Position numbers and translations under genes: made by a program | The notes under the pieces: generated by a model | The model's database searches: none | Told to the model about the DNA's origin: nothing | What the model saw: only the letters and a program-made list of their open reading frames with translations | Part shown: piece after piece, positions 56,376-64,000 of the stretch | Layout: each line of letters opens with the position of its first letter | How positions within the stretch are numbered: position 1 is the stretch's first letter | DNA from: Caprella mutica | Taxonomy: Eukaryota > Arthropoda > Malacostraca > Amphipoda > Caprellidae | Direction of reading: 5' to 3' | Length of the DNA: 64,000 bases | Assembly: GCA_947561585.1 (NCBI GenBank) | Contig: CANNZV010000919.1 | Coordinates: 213,906 to 277,905 of the forward strand

Positions 56376-56960
56376 TTATTCTTCTACTGAAGGTAGGTCC
56401 ATTGGCGGCATATTCGTAATTATATTGTTCAGCATTTGGTCAAACCCTGAAAGTAAACAGGAACAAATCGCTATGGCCAGCAAGAAAGCAATGCCTAATT
56501 GCGGCCAATTTAATGATGCTTGATGCTTTGCTGGAATATATGGTACTAATTTCGTTCCTGCTATATAATCTCCTAAACGTCGATTAGGATTAAATGCTGC
56601 TGGTATTACTTCAAAAAACCAAAGTGGAATAAGTAGGTTTCGTAAGACACACTTAATAGGCGATGCTACTTCGCCAGTTGTATTATCTACTACTTGAAAT
56701 TTCAAGATACGTTTCGCAAAACTTCTTCCCTGCACTGCATCTTTGAAAAAATAAAGGGCGTAACCAAAAGCCATTGCATACAATAAGGAGTTTGGAACGA
56801 CATGCACTTCTTCCTTTTGCATGATGATAGGCAGCATAAAAGGAATAAGTAGTACCATCATTATAATGGACATAAACAGATGGTCTAGCAACATAGCTGC
56901 TAAGCGCGTAATCATAGGAATAGTAATATCCCCCTCCTCTTTTTGCTTGTTGGTTTCCAT
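56376..56960 (-). CDS. RDD-family membrane protein (194 aa)
   Basis: Inner-membrane protein with the RDD pattern: R-L-A-A-M-L-L-D at the first helix (TRLAAMLLDHLFM), a second helix ending in FFKDAVQGRSFAKRILKF (the second family motif, containing Gly, Lys and Arg), and RNLLIPLWF. About four membrane helices in total. Function unknown; some RDD proteins act as ion antiporters. It is 30 bases upstream of the 2Fe-2S ferredoxin gene and probably transcribed with it. Confidence 0.85.
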   Translation of the reverse strand: METNKQKEEGDITIPMITRLAAMLLDHLFMSIIMMVLLIPFMLPIIMQKEEVHVVPNSLLYAMAFGYALYFFKDAVQGRSFAKRILKFQVVDNTTGEVASPIKCVLRNLLIPLWFFEVIPAAFNPNRRLGDYIAGTKLVPYIPAKHQASLNWPQLGIAFLLAIAICSCLLSGFDQMLNNIITNMPPMDLPSVEE

Positions 56961-56985
56961 AAATTGCTACATTCTAATAATTTCG

Positions 56986-57309
56986 GCTCTTTGGCAATTT
57001 TTGCAAAAATTGCGGTTTCCTTGTCGCGCGGCGACCTCCAGTCGAATGTCGTCAACTTAGTGGAAATGTGGTGTTACCAGTAAAAAAAGTTGGAAACTTT
57101 TTTTCTGTTAACACCACTATTTGCACGATTATCTATACAGTTTTAAAACCAAAAACCGAGTGGTGTTAGCAAAAAAAAGGATTCTCCTTTTTTATTGATA
57201 ACACCACCTACCAATATTTACTGTACTTAACAGTACACTTCCACTAAGTTGATGACATTCGACTAGAGGTCACCGCGCGACGTAGAATTGCAAAAATTGT
57301 CAAAGAACC
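56986..57309. repeat. Family E palindrome split by another palindrome (copy E3)
   Basis: The outer family E arms GGCTCTTTGGCAATTTTTGC / GCAAAAATTGTCAAAGAACC and GCGCGGCGACCTC / GAGGTCACCGCGCG are intact but are separated by about 220 bases instead of a few. The interruption is the family D element at 57041-57263. With it, the 558-base spacer before the FNR gene is fully accounted for up to 57309. Confidence 0.85.
57041..57263. repeat. Palindromic element family D inside a family E element
   Basis: GTCGAATGTC / GACATTCGAC outer ends and CAACTTAGTGGAA / TTCCACTAAGTTG arms. Two inner hairpins, GTGGTGTTACCAG..TTAACACCAC and GTGGTGTTAGC..GATAACACCAC, each have an A/T-rich stem. The second is related to the arms at 2772-2815. 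Located at the centre of the family E palindrome. Confidence 0.85.
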
Positions 57310-57340
57310 ATAATTTCCCTAATAATTCTCTAATTATTAG

Positions 57341-57503
57341 ACTTTGGATGAAAGACATTAGACAGAAGACAAGACAAAAAGACTTAAAGCTGCAAAGATT
57401 TTAATAGACGATTAGACTTGATTATCAGTATGATACAAATCTTAAAATCTATAAATCTACTTGTCTAGACTAATGTCTAATGTCTAAAATCTTTCGTCCA
57501 AAG
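57341..57503. repeat. Inverted repeat after the FNR gene
   Basis: ACTTTGGATGAAAGACATTAG pairs with CTAATGTCTAAAATCTTTCGTCCAAAG, separated by about 110 bases. A short version lies at 59221-59271 after the next operon. Confidence 0.7.
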
Positions 57504-57518
57504 CCTACCCTAATTAAG

Positions 57519-58526
57519 CTACTCCATTCCATCAATCCCCGTCACTGTCGTATATTTAAACGACAATTTTTGGTCAGGATGTATGATTTTAAATGCCGAC
57601 TGCACCATCAAAGTTGCTTCGTGAAAACCACATAAAATCAACTTCAATTTGCCCGGATAGGTATTAATATCACCAATGGCAAATACGCCCGGCACATTCG
57701 TCGCATAGTCGAAGGTATTGACTTCTATCGCGTTTTTCGTGATATTCAAACCCCACTCTCCTATTGGTCCAAGCTTTGGCGACAAGCCAAACAAAGGCAC
57801 AAAGTGGTCGGTTTCTTTCGTAATTTCGCCAGCTGTTTTGTGTTTGATAATAACTTCGTTCAATTGGCCATTGCCACCTAAACCCACAACTTGCGCCTCC
57901 GTTACGAGCTTAATTTTACCCTTTTCATTCAAGTCCATCACTTTCTCTACACTATCCAATGCACCTCTAAAAGACGTACGACGGTGCACCAAAGTCACTT
58001 CTGATGCCACATCCGCCAAGAAAATAGACCAATCTAAGGCGCTATCGCCACCACCTGCAATAACTACACGCTTATCACGATACACCTCGGGGTCTTTAAT
58101 GATATATTCTACGCCTTTATCCTCAAAATCCGCGATATTGCTGATAGGTGGCTTACGTGGTTCAAAACAACCTAAACCACCAGCAATACAAATTACTGGC
58201 GCAGCATGTACAGTACCTCTACTTGTCGTCAATTTAAAACGACCGTCTTCCATTTTTTCGATGGTTTCCGCACGTTCGCCGAGCGTAAAACCGGGCTTAA
58301 ATGGCTTAATTTGTTCCATCAGATTATCCACCAAATCTCCTGCCAAAACAGACGGATAACCCGGAATATCATAGATCGGCTTCTTTGGATATATTTCGGT
58401 CAATTGACCACCGGGTTGTGGCAAACTATCTACCAAATGGCAACGTAGCTTCAATAAGCCCGCTTCGAAAACGGTAAACAAACCACATGGTCCTGCCCCA
58501 ATAATGAGAATATCTGTTTCAATCAT
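57519..58526 (-). CDS. Ferredoxin-NADP reductase, thioredoxin-reductase-like type (335 aa)
   Basis: FAD flavoenzyme that transfers electrons between NADPH and ferredoxin. N-terminal FAD site DILIIGAGPCGLF, central NADPH site VVIAGGGDSALDW, and C-terminal FAD motif FAIGDINTYPG. The CxxC pair of real thioredoxin reductases is absent, which distinguishes FNR (YumC-like). The start at 58526 puts the FAD motif at residues 5-16. The two ferredoxin genes 1.2-3 kb away are its likely partners. Confidence 0.92.
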   Translation of the reverse strand: MIETDILIIGAGPCGLFTVFEAGLLKLRCHLVDSLPQPGGQLTEIYPKKPIYDIPGYPSVLAGDLVDNLMEQIKPFKPGFTLGERAETIEKMEDGRFKLTTSRGTVHAAPVICIAGGLGCFEPRKPPISNIADFEDKGVEYIIKDPEVYRDKRVVIAGGGDSALDWSIFLADVASEVTLVHRRTSFRGALDSVEKVMDLNEKGKIKLVTEAQVVGLGGNGQLNEVIIKHKTAGEITKETDHFVPLFGLSPKLGPIGEWGLNITKNAIEVNTFDYATNVPGVFAIGDINTYPGKLKLILCGFHEATLMVQSAFKIIHPDQKLSFKYTTVTGIDGME

Positions 58527-58874
58527 TTTTAAAAAGTAACGCGAAATAATATTCCGCTTATTCATACTAAAAATTGCACTACAAAACTATCTTTTGTCTT
58601 TTTAAGGAAAACAGCACACTGCCTATATGTGTAGCGCGCGCAAAAGTAACCATTTTTTAGAGGAAATAGTTGAGTTAATGATTGGATTTTTTAATAAGTA
58701 GTTCTCACCAATTATTTAGTTATCGGAATTAAGAGGTGTTAGAAAATTGGTGAGCCAATTGATACTAAAACCATTTTGTAAAGAATTCAGGAATGACAAA
58801 AAATAAATCCATGATTTGATAGGATAGGATAGGATAGGAATGGTGCAAGAATAGATTGACATTCTTGGCTACTT
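58527..58874. other. Upstream region of the FNR gene with repeat fragments
   Basis: Contains TAGGA-type pentanucleotide repeats (about 58819-58840). At 58838-58874 is half of the GGAATGGTGCAAGAATA palindrome known from 39972, cut by MITE C4. No gene is visible. Confidence 0.5.
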
Positions 58875-59008
58875 CAGCGATTCTCGGTTTAAGTAAATGT
58901 CGAGTGGTGTTACCAGTTTTTTACGATAAAGTAGGCAGTAAATGAATACCCGTTTTTTAAGATTAATGACTGGTAACACCACTTTTCTGCTTAAACTGAG
59001 AATTGCTG
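58875..59008. mobile_element. MITE family C, copy C4
   Basis: A 134-bp element CAGCGATTCTCGG..CTGAGAATTGCTG in the opposite orientation to C2, flanked by perfect 9-bp duplications TGGCTACTT at 58866-58874 and 59009-59017. It inserted into an existing repeat fragment. Confidence 0.92.
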
Positions 59009-59044
59009 TGGCTACTTATTATAAATCTAATAATTTACAAATAT

Positions 59045-59208
59045 TAAGTAGCACACCTCAATTATTTCGGTAATTTGAAAACATCTTTTTCCGCCTATTT
59101 CCTCCAAAAAATAAGTCCGTAGCTAGGGCTATGCACTGATTTTTTAAAGAAAATATACGAAAAAATCTTGTCCTCAAATTTTCCGAAATAATTAACGTGT
59201 ACTACTTA
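59045..59208 (+). repeat. Palindromic element family A, copy A6
   Basis: 164 bases identical to A4 and A7, 36 bases after MITE C4. It lies upstream of the FNR gene and downstream of the T9SS type B gene. Confidence 0.9.
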
Positions 59209-59220
59209 TTATCTACTCTA

Positions 59221-59271
59221 CTTTAGATTTTGGACGAAAGACATTAGACACCTTTCGTCCAAAGTCTAAAG
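59221..59271. repeat. Hairpin downstream of the T9SS type B gene
   Basis: CTTTAGATTTTGGACGAAAG pairs with CTTTCGTCCAAAGTCTAAAG. Located 21 bases beyond the stop codon at 59292, so it may terminate transcription. Confidence 0.7.
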
Positions 59272-59291
59272 TATATATATCGTTTTTCTTT

Positions 59292-61661
59292 TTATCTCAT
59301 CAAAGTCACATCTCCAAAAGCGATTTCTTTAGAGCCATCAAAAAACTGAATTTCAGCATACCAAGTATAAACGCCCATAGGTGCGCGTCGTCCATTGATT
59401 TGGCCATCCCAGCCTTTATTTTGTTCTCGTGGCAGCATGTTTTCTCCTAAAAAGACTTGTTCTCCCCAGCGATTAAAAACGCTCATGGTATTGATTTGAC
59501 TAACACCAAAACCTGCATACAATTGAAAACGGTCGTTAATACCATCATCATTAGGGGAGAAAGCATTCGGTGCGTAAAATAGAAATTCACGCTTGACATT
59601 AATCGTCAAATAGTCGGTTTCTGAACAACCATATTCGTTGTAAATCGTTAAGCCATAAGTAGTTAAGTCAGCTGGGCGCACCCATTGCATGAAGCAAGTA
59701 TCGCAATCAACTACATCGGCAGGATGCCAACGAAAGTCGGCTATATTATTGGATACCAATGGGTCAAGGTAGATACTATCGCCAAATTCTATGGTCAAAT
59801 TATAGCCTAAATCTAAAAATAATGGCGGCGGATTGACCAGTGTCACTAGGGTATCGGTATGACATCCCTGCGAGTCTATCACCGTGATTTCATAATCTCC
59901 AGCTGCTAAGTTGGTAAAGACTTGACTAGGATTAAACGCTTCATTATCGATAGCAAACTGATAAGGGGGCACACCATCTTCGATGCCTTCTACCCAAATT
60001 TCGCCATTTATATCTTCGTAACAAATAGGATTGATAATATCTAAGCCCGTCACTTCTGGCTGATCAAAGACTTCGACATGAAAAGTACTTGTCTTTTCAC
60101 AACCATCTTCGTGTGTGACGAACATGTCAAAATCGGTTGCTTCCGATAAGAAAAAAGTACGCGTGGTGTCACTACTCCCATCAGCCCAATCATAAAAACA
60201 AACTTCGCAATTAATAATACTCAAATCAATATCAACTGCGGTCTCTTCACAAGCTTCAATTTCATGTTCTAAATCAAAATTTTTGAGCAGACAATCGGTT
60301 TTCATTACCCAAAAATCATTCAGACCAAGGGCATCTTCCGACTTCCATTCGCTGGCATTACTACTCGAATGCCCCGCAATAATATACCCCCCACCGTGTG
60401 CGGGTTCTAAATGAATAGGCGCTTCAATATCCGTACCTCCCAACACTTCTTGCCATATTTCTGTACCATCTTCTTCTAAGAAAAGCAACCAATAATCGTT
60501 CTCTGATGGGTCTGCGGCATCCCCCAATTTTTGTACGGTTTTATTACCAGAATCATTAGAATGTGACACGCCAATAATCCACAGACGTCCGCCCAGATTT
60601 TCGTAAACGGCATAAGGCACATCTATATCATTGCCCCCATAGGTATGTTCCCATGCGATGTCATAATTGGCATCTAACTTTACAATCCAATAGTCATCTC
60701 GCCCATAGTGTGGCGTTTTCTTTTCGCCCAAAGTAGCATCTGGCTCCGATTCCGACTGTCCTGTCAACAGAATACCACCATCGCGTGTTTGATGCATATA
60801 TTGAATGACATCGCGCGAATTTCCACCATAGGTATAATCTTGAATATAAGTTCCATCAGGATGAATGCGGATAATCCAATAATCATTAAATCCTCTTGCA
60901 ATAGATGTTTTTTCACCAGAAATATCGCTGGTAGAGAAGCCACCAAGCAGCAATTCGCCATTCGCTAATTCAATCATATCGAAAAGCTGATCTTTGCCAC
61001 TACCTCCATAGGTCTTGTCCCAAATTTTATTACCATTTATGTCTAATTTCACCACCCAAAAGTCCTCCTCTCCACGTGAATTTTCGGTTTTATCATAGCC
61101 GGCATTCGAAAAAGAAAAGCCACCAATAATGTAGCCATCATCTACTTGCAAAGTCTTACGCACCACTTCATAATCTGCGCCGCCTATGGTTCTATCCCAG
61201 ATTTTATTACCATTTTCATCTATTTTAATGACCCAATAATCCCGACTACCTTCTCGGCTATCTTCTGTTTTGTCTGGGCACATATCCGAATCGGAATAGC
61301 CCGAAATAATATACCCACCATCCAAGGCAGGAATAATATCCCAAGCTCGTTCAGTACCATCACAGCCGTAGCGCCACTCGTTTAGGAGTGCGCCATTGAA
61401 AGCGGTATCTATCTCAATCACCCAAAAATCAATACTGCCATCGCCTAGAGAACTTACGTCGCCAGTTTGGTCAGAATTAGTCATTCCGGCTATCAGATAG
61501 CTGTCATTTGTTTTGTATAATGCTTGGCATTCTTCATAATGGAAACCACCATATGTACGATCCCATTCGATAATAGGCTGCGCCCACAAAGCGTTCGTAA
61601 TCCATAAAAAATTTAATAAAATGTAACACCTTCGAAAAAGGATATAGGGCATATTATTCAT
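59292..61661 (-). CDS. Secreted repeat protein with T9SS type B (gliding-type) sorting domain (789 aa)
   Basis: Exported surface protein. Signal peptide ends LWITNALWAQ. Residues 30-470 contain about eight repeats of the form W-D-R-T-Y-G-G (IEWDRTYGGFHYE, IWDKTYGGSGKDQ) with ISGYSxSD turns, as in beta-propeller proteins. This is followed by an Ig/PKD-type region of about 200 residues. The C-terminal 90 residues are the CHU_C type B T9SS domain: APNAFSPNDDGINDRF, FNRWGEQVF, GWDGQING, GVYTWYAEI. Type B proteins are carried by the T9SS and SprB-like systems in gliding bacteria. Own terminator-like hairpin. Confidence 0.88.
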   Translation of the reverse strand: MNNMPYILFRRCYILLNFLWITNALWAQPIIEWDRTYGGFHYEECQALYKTNDSYLIAGMTNSDQTGDVSSLGDGSIDFWVIEIDTAFNGALLNEWRYGCDGTERAWDIIPALDGGYIISGYSDSDMCPDKTEDSREGSRDYWVIKIDENGNKIWDRTIGGADYEVVRKTLQVDDGYIIGGFSFSNAGYDKTENSRGEEDFWVVKLDINGNKIWDKTYGGSGKDQLFDMIELANGELLLGGFSTSDISGEKTSIARGFNDYWIIRIHPDGTYIQDYTYGGNSRDVIQYMHQTRDGGILLTGQSESEPDATLGEKKTPHYGRDDYWIVKLDANYDIAWEHTYGGNDIDVPYAVYENLGGRLWIIGVSHSNDSGNKTVQKLGDAADPSENDYWLLFLEEDGTEIWQEVLGGTDIEAPIHLEPAHGGGYIIAGHSSSNASEWKSEDALGLNDFWVMKTDCLLKNFDLEHEIEACEETAVDIDLSIINCEVCFYDWADGSSDTTRTFFLSEATDFDMFVTHEDGCEKTSTFHVEVFDQPEVTGLDIINPICYEDINGEIWVEGIEDGVPPYQFAIDNEAFNPSQVFTNLAAGDYEITVIDSQGCHTDTLVTLVNPPPLFLDLGYNLTIEFGDSIYLDPLVSNNIADFRWHPADVVDCDTCFMQWVRPADLTTYGLTIYNEYGCSETDYLTINVKREFLFYAPNAFSPNDDGINDRFQLYAGFGVSQINTMSVFNRWGEQVFLGENMLPREQNKGWDGQINGRRAPMGVYTWYAEIQFFDGSKEIAFGDVTLMR

Positions 61662-62174
61662 AGTTTTTTAATCATCTATAAGATGGTCTATTGATGGACA
61701 TATCTAATTCATAAAATGATAGATACTTAGTCAATACAATATCAATAGACACTAGCATACAGTGACCATTTTGGGGGGAAATTGATTCAAAATGTTCGCT
61801 ATTTTAGGAAAGCGAGGGGGGGTGGGAATTTGCTCCTAAAATTTAAGAGAATTACTGTTATCTTTAATTGGGAAACTCCAGTTCTTAGGAACGGCACATA
61901 AATTAATTGACGTTCTTTGGTCGTTCAGGAACGATGATAAAATAACTTATTCTTTCAACGTTCCTTAGTAGTTATTTATACACCATCAATTATTTCATCA
62001 ATTATTTTAATTGTGTTAAATTTAAATTATACAGTGAGGGAAAGCATAATTCAGCCACAAAGTTAATAAAAATGAGCTTATCGCGAAAGACCTTAATTTA
62101 TTATTTACAAAAATGAAGCCTTTCTAGCTCGTTTCTGCTGTTATAATGGTAAGATTGGCTAAATTATCAGCTTA
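61662..62174. other. 513-bp repeat-rich upstream region
   Basis: It holds the promoter side of the T9SS type B gene, a GGAACGgcac..CGTTC stem (about 61889-61914) and the compact family H hairpin at 61927-61965. The rest is AT-rich. No gene is visible. Confidence 0.5.
61927..61965. repeat. Compact family H hairpin
   Basis: AGGAACGATGATAAAATAA and TTATTCTTTCAACGTTCCT pair in a 39-base hairpin with no insert. It is the empty form of the outer palindrome that carries family A at 18284-18499 and around 40780. Confidence 0.7.
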
Positions 62175-62338
62175 TAAGTAGCACACCTCAATTATTTCGG
62201 TAATTTGAAAACATCTTTTTCCGCCTATTTCCTCCAAAAAATAAGTCCGTAGCTAGGGCTATGCACTGATTTTTTAAAGAAAATATACGAAAAAATCTTG
62301 TCCTCAAATTTTCCGAAATAATTAACGTGTACTACTTA
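62175..62338 (+). repeat. Palindromic element family A, copy A7
   Basis: 164 bases identical to A4 and A6. It lies 67 bases beyond the stop codon of the PspA-like gene. Nothing else is visible between 62339 and 62405. Confidence 0.9.
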
Positions 62339-62405
62339 CCTGCAAAAATTTATTCTTTTTTTATAAAAAAAATAACGATTTATAAATACTACTTAGTAAT
62401 CGGAC

Positions 62406-63422
62406 TTAATCAAATAGGCTATCATATTGATTTCTGTGCTCGACTTTTTCGCGCTGCCCCTCGGATGTATTCAAATCTAAAATATCACCATCATCATTTG
62501 CTTGGTCTAATAAGTGTTCTTTTTCATCGCCTAATAAACGACTAACACCTTCTTTTTCCCACATTTCTAACATCTGCAAACCTTCTTCTTCAAACACACC
62601 GTTTTGCAAGTCAATACTTTCCATAAAATTAGACGAAACTTGCATAAAACGCTCCATTTCTCCTACTTTCTGGCTCACATCATCCGCTATTGCTTCCAGT
62701 GCCATATCAAACATCTGGCGTTTGTCTTTATCGCCATTAATGACATTCATTGCCGATTTCATCGCGCCGTGACTTGCCATTATCGCCTTGCGTTCTTGGT
62801 CTTTGACCGATACTTGGTCTTTCACATCTTCCGCTAAAATCGTCGAATTTTCATGCATTTTAGTCAAGACACGGTACATGATTTCCATCTTTTTGTACAA
62901 ATCCTCCAAACGCATATTACTCTCTTTCAAGCGGCTTGCTTTCCGCGATTTGAGTATCATTTGCGCGCGATTTTCATTGGCTTTTGCCTTACTTGCGTAT
63001 TCTAAATTCGTTTTTACGTCTTTTTGGTTATTGACGATAACTTCCTTCAATTTATGCATTTGTCCTCTCAATTTGGCAATTTGCTTACTCATATTGCGCA
63101 AATTATTTTCCAAATCAGCCACATAATTCTTCAAAATGCCAATTGGGTCCACTTGTATGAATAAGCCTGTAAACCAACGCATCACACTTTTGTACATATA
63201 GCTAACCAAGCCACGCATTTTGGGGTCAAAAGCCATGTATAAAGCCGCCGCCGCAATCGCAATCGTAATAACGGTATATAAAGTAGTGCTAAAAATCAAT
63301 GCCCACGGCAATGCCGCCAAACCAAAGCCCACTAAGCCAACAATACCTACCAAAGCAACACCGCCAACGATACCTTCCGGTCGCTTCCAAAACGATTTTG
63401 GTTTATAATCTTTTAATTCCAT
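62406..63422 (-). CDS. Membrane-anchored coiled-coil protein, PspA-like (338 aa)
   Basis: Two hydrophobic segments (about residues 20-40 and 42-65) are followed by about 220 residues of charged helices (GILKNYVADLENNLRNMSKQIAKLR, KASRLKESNMRLEDLYKKM) and an acidic C-terminal tail (DDGDILDLN). The helical part recalls PspA/IM30 proteins, which are ESCRT-III-like membrane remodellers, but these have no membrane anchor. I cannot assign it to a named family. Function unknown; an envelope-stress role is possible. Confidence 0.6.
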   Translation of the reverse strand: MELKDYKPKSFWKRPEGIVGGVALVGIVGLVGFGLAALPWALIFSTTLYTVITIAIAAAALYMAFDPKMRGLVSYMYKSVMRWFTGLFIQVDPIGILKNYVADLENNLRNMSKQIAKLRGQMHKLKEVIVNNQKDVKTNLEYASKAKANENRAQMILKSRKASRLKESNMRLEDLYKKMEIMYRVLTKMHENSTILAEDVKDQVSVKDQERKAIMASHGAMKSAMNVINGDKDKRQMFDMALEAIADDVSQKVGEMERFMQVSSNFMESIDLQNGVFEEEGLQMLEMWEKEGVSRLLGDEKEHLLDQANDDGDILDLNTSEGQREKVEHRNQYDSLFD

Positions 63423-63586
63423 TTTTTATTTAATCATTAGACTTTATTCTAAAACACAAAGTAAGTAAAAAGCAGCGACTTTACAAATGCTTATTCTTTT
63501 TACCTTTGCGCCTTTCGGCAAAAGTCCGATTTTATTCGATGAATGCTCCAACTATTCCATCATTCTATCATTTACGCATTAATTAC

Positions 63587-64000
63587 ATGGAAGATAAACG
63601 CAAAGATAAATTTAGAGAAGTAGCGGCAAAACGACAGTCTAACTTGACCGTTATTTTAGAAAATATTAGCGACCAACATAACATTGGGGCGGTGATGCGT
63701 TCTTGCGATAGTGTGGGCATCAAAGAGATTTTTATTTTGTATTCGGATAATAAGGTTTTTTCAGATAAAATTAAAATTGGACGACGCACTTCTACGGGCA
63801 CTCGAAAATGGGTAGATGTGCATATATACCACGATATTGAGGAATGTTTTGCGCATGTGCGCAAGCATTATGAGCAGGTTTGGAGTACGCATATTAATGA
63901 AGAAAGTCGGGACTTATATAGCTTAGATTTGACCCAATCGGTTGCCCTGCTTTTCGGAAATGAACGGGACGGCATCACCCCCGAAGCTTTGGCGCATTCG
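63587..64000 (+). CDS. SpoU/TrmH-family RNA methyltransferase, partial (runs off the window end)
   Basis: An SAM-dependent 2'-O-ribose methyltransferase with the SPOUT trefoil-knot fold. The ATG at 63587 opens 138 codons without a stop up to the window edge. Motif 1 NIGAVMRSCDSVG and motif 2 LLFGNERDGITPEA are visible, with one more motif expected beyond the window. Likely TrmH-like (tRNA Gm18), though 23S rRNA enzymes share these motifs. The short linker before it has no gene. Confidence 0.88.
   Translation, partial: MEDKRKDKFREVAAKRQSNLTVILENISDQHNIGAVMRSCDSVGIKEIFILYSDNKVFSDKIKIGRRTSTGTRKWVDVHIYHDIEECFAHVRKHYEQVWSTHINEESRDLYSLDLTQSVALLFGNERDGITPEALAHS

Noticed and set aside
58819..58840. 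TAGGA pentanucleotide repeats as a regulatory site
   Set aside because: Only four to five units and no gene start nearby in a suitable position; probably slippage.

Overview
The window looks like chromosome of a low-GC Bacteroidota, probably from the Saprospiria/Chitinophagia side, though the exact lineage is a guess. The evidence is type IX secretion (T9SS) C-terminal sorting domains on several secreted proteins, promoters of the TTG / TAnnTTTG type in front of both tRNA genes, the bamD-rpoZ-coaBC-DUF4835 gene order, and the mix of S9, S41 and sulfatase genes. There are about 43 protein genes or gene remnants, two tRNAs (Ala-GGC and Val-GAC), two identical IS4-family insertion sequences and a very dense set of palindromic repeats.

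Layout. 1-2.75 kb: palindromic repeats, an IS4-family element and a Gfo/Idh/MocA oxidoreductase. 3-11 kb: minus-strand peptidase block (S9 dipeptidyl peptidase, S41 C-terminal processing peptidase) and a BNR-repeat secreted protein. 11-15 kb: decayed accessory region with a small secreted-protein gene split by the second IS copy, a possible polymorphic-toxin tail with a candidate immunity gene, and a T9SS gene end broken by a palindromic element. 15-20 kb: sulfatase, PLP decarboxylase and a PDZ/T9SS protein. 20-26 kb: FAD oxidoreductase, SDR, ArsR regulator, tRNA-Ala and three medium-chain dehydrogenases. 26-34 kb: a degenerate papain-like protein, lipid acyltransferase, DUF4442, SWIM protein, DUF58 and a metallophosphatase. 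34.5-41 kb: tRNA-Val, long repeat-filled spacers, an outer-membrane protein, a ThiF-rhodanese gene coupled to an effector-associated-domain/winged-helix gene, and msrB. 41-47 kb: housekeeping cluster (proline dehydrogenase, aroE, DUF4835, coaBC, rpoZ, bamD). 47-49 kb: a RloA/RloB-type ATPase-TOPRIM pair. 49-54.4 kb: a giant T9SS surface protein cut into three frames. 55-58.5 kb: two ferredoxins, an RDD protein and a ferredoxin-NADP reductase. 59-64 kb: a T9SS type B protein, a PspA-like membrane coiled-coil protein and the start of a SpoU/TrmH RNA methyltransferase.

The most unusual property is the intergenic DNA. Almost every spacer is made of long inverted repeats that fall into several families. 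One 164-bp family (A) has four base-identical copies. One ~133-bp family (C) is flanked in all four copies by different perfect 9-bp direct repeats, so it is a mobile MITE. Several elements sit inside the loop of another palindrome, giving nested hairpins. A second point of interest is the gene with an EAD11-like domain fused to a winged helix, translationally coupled to a ThiF/MoeB-rhodanese gene.
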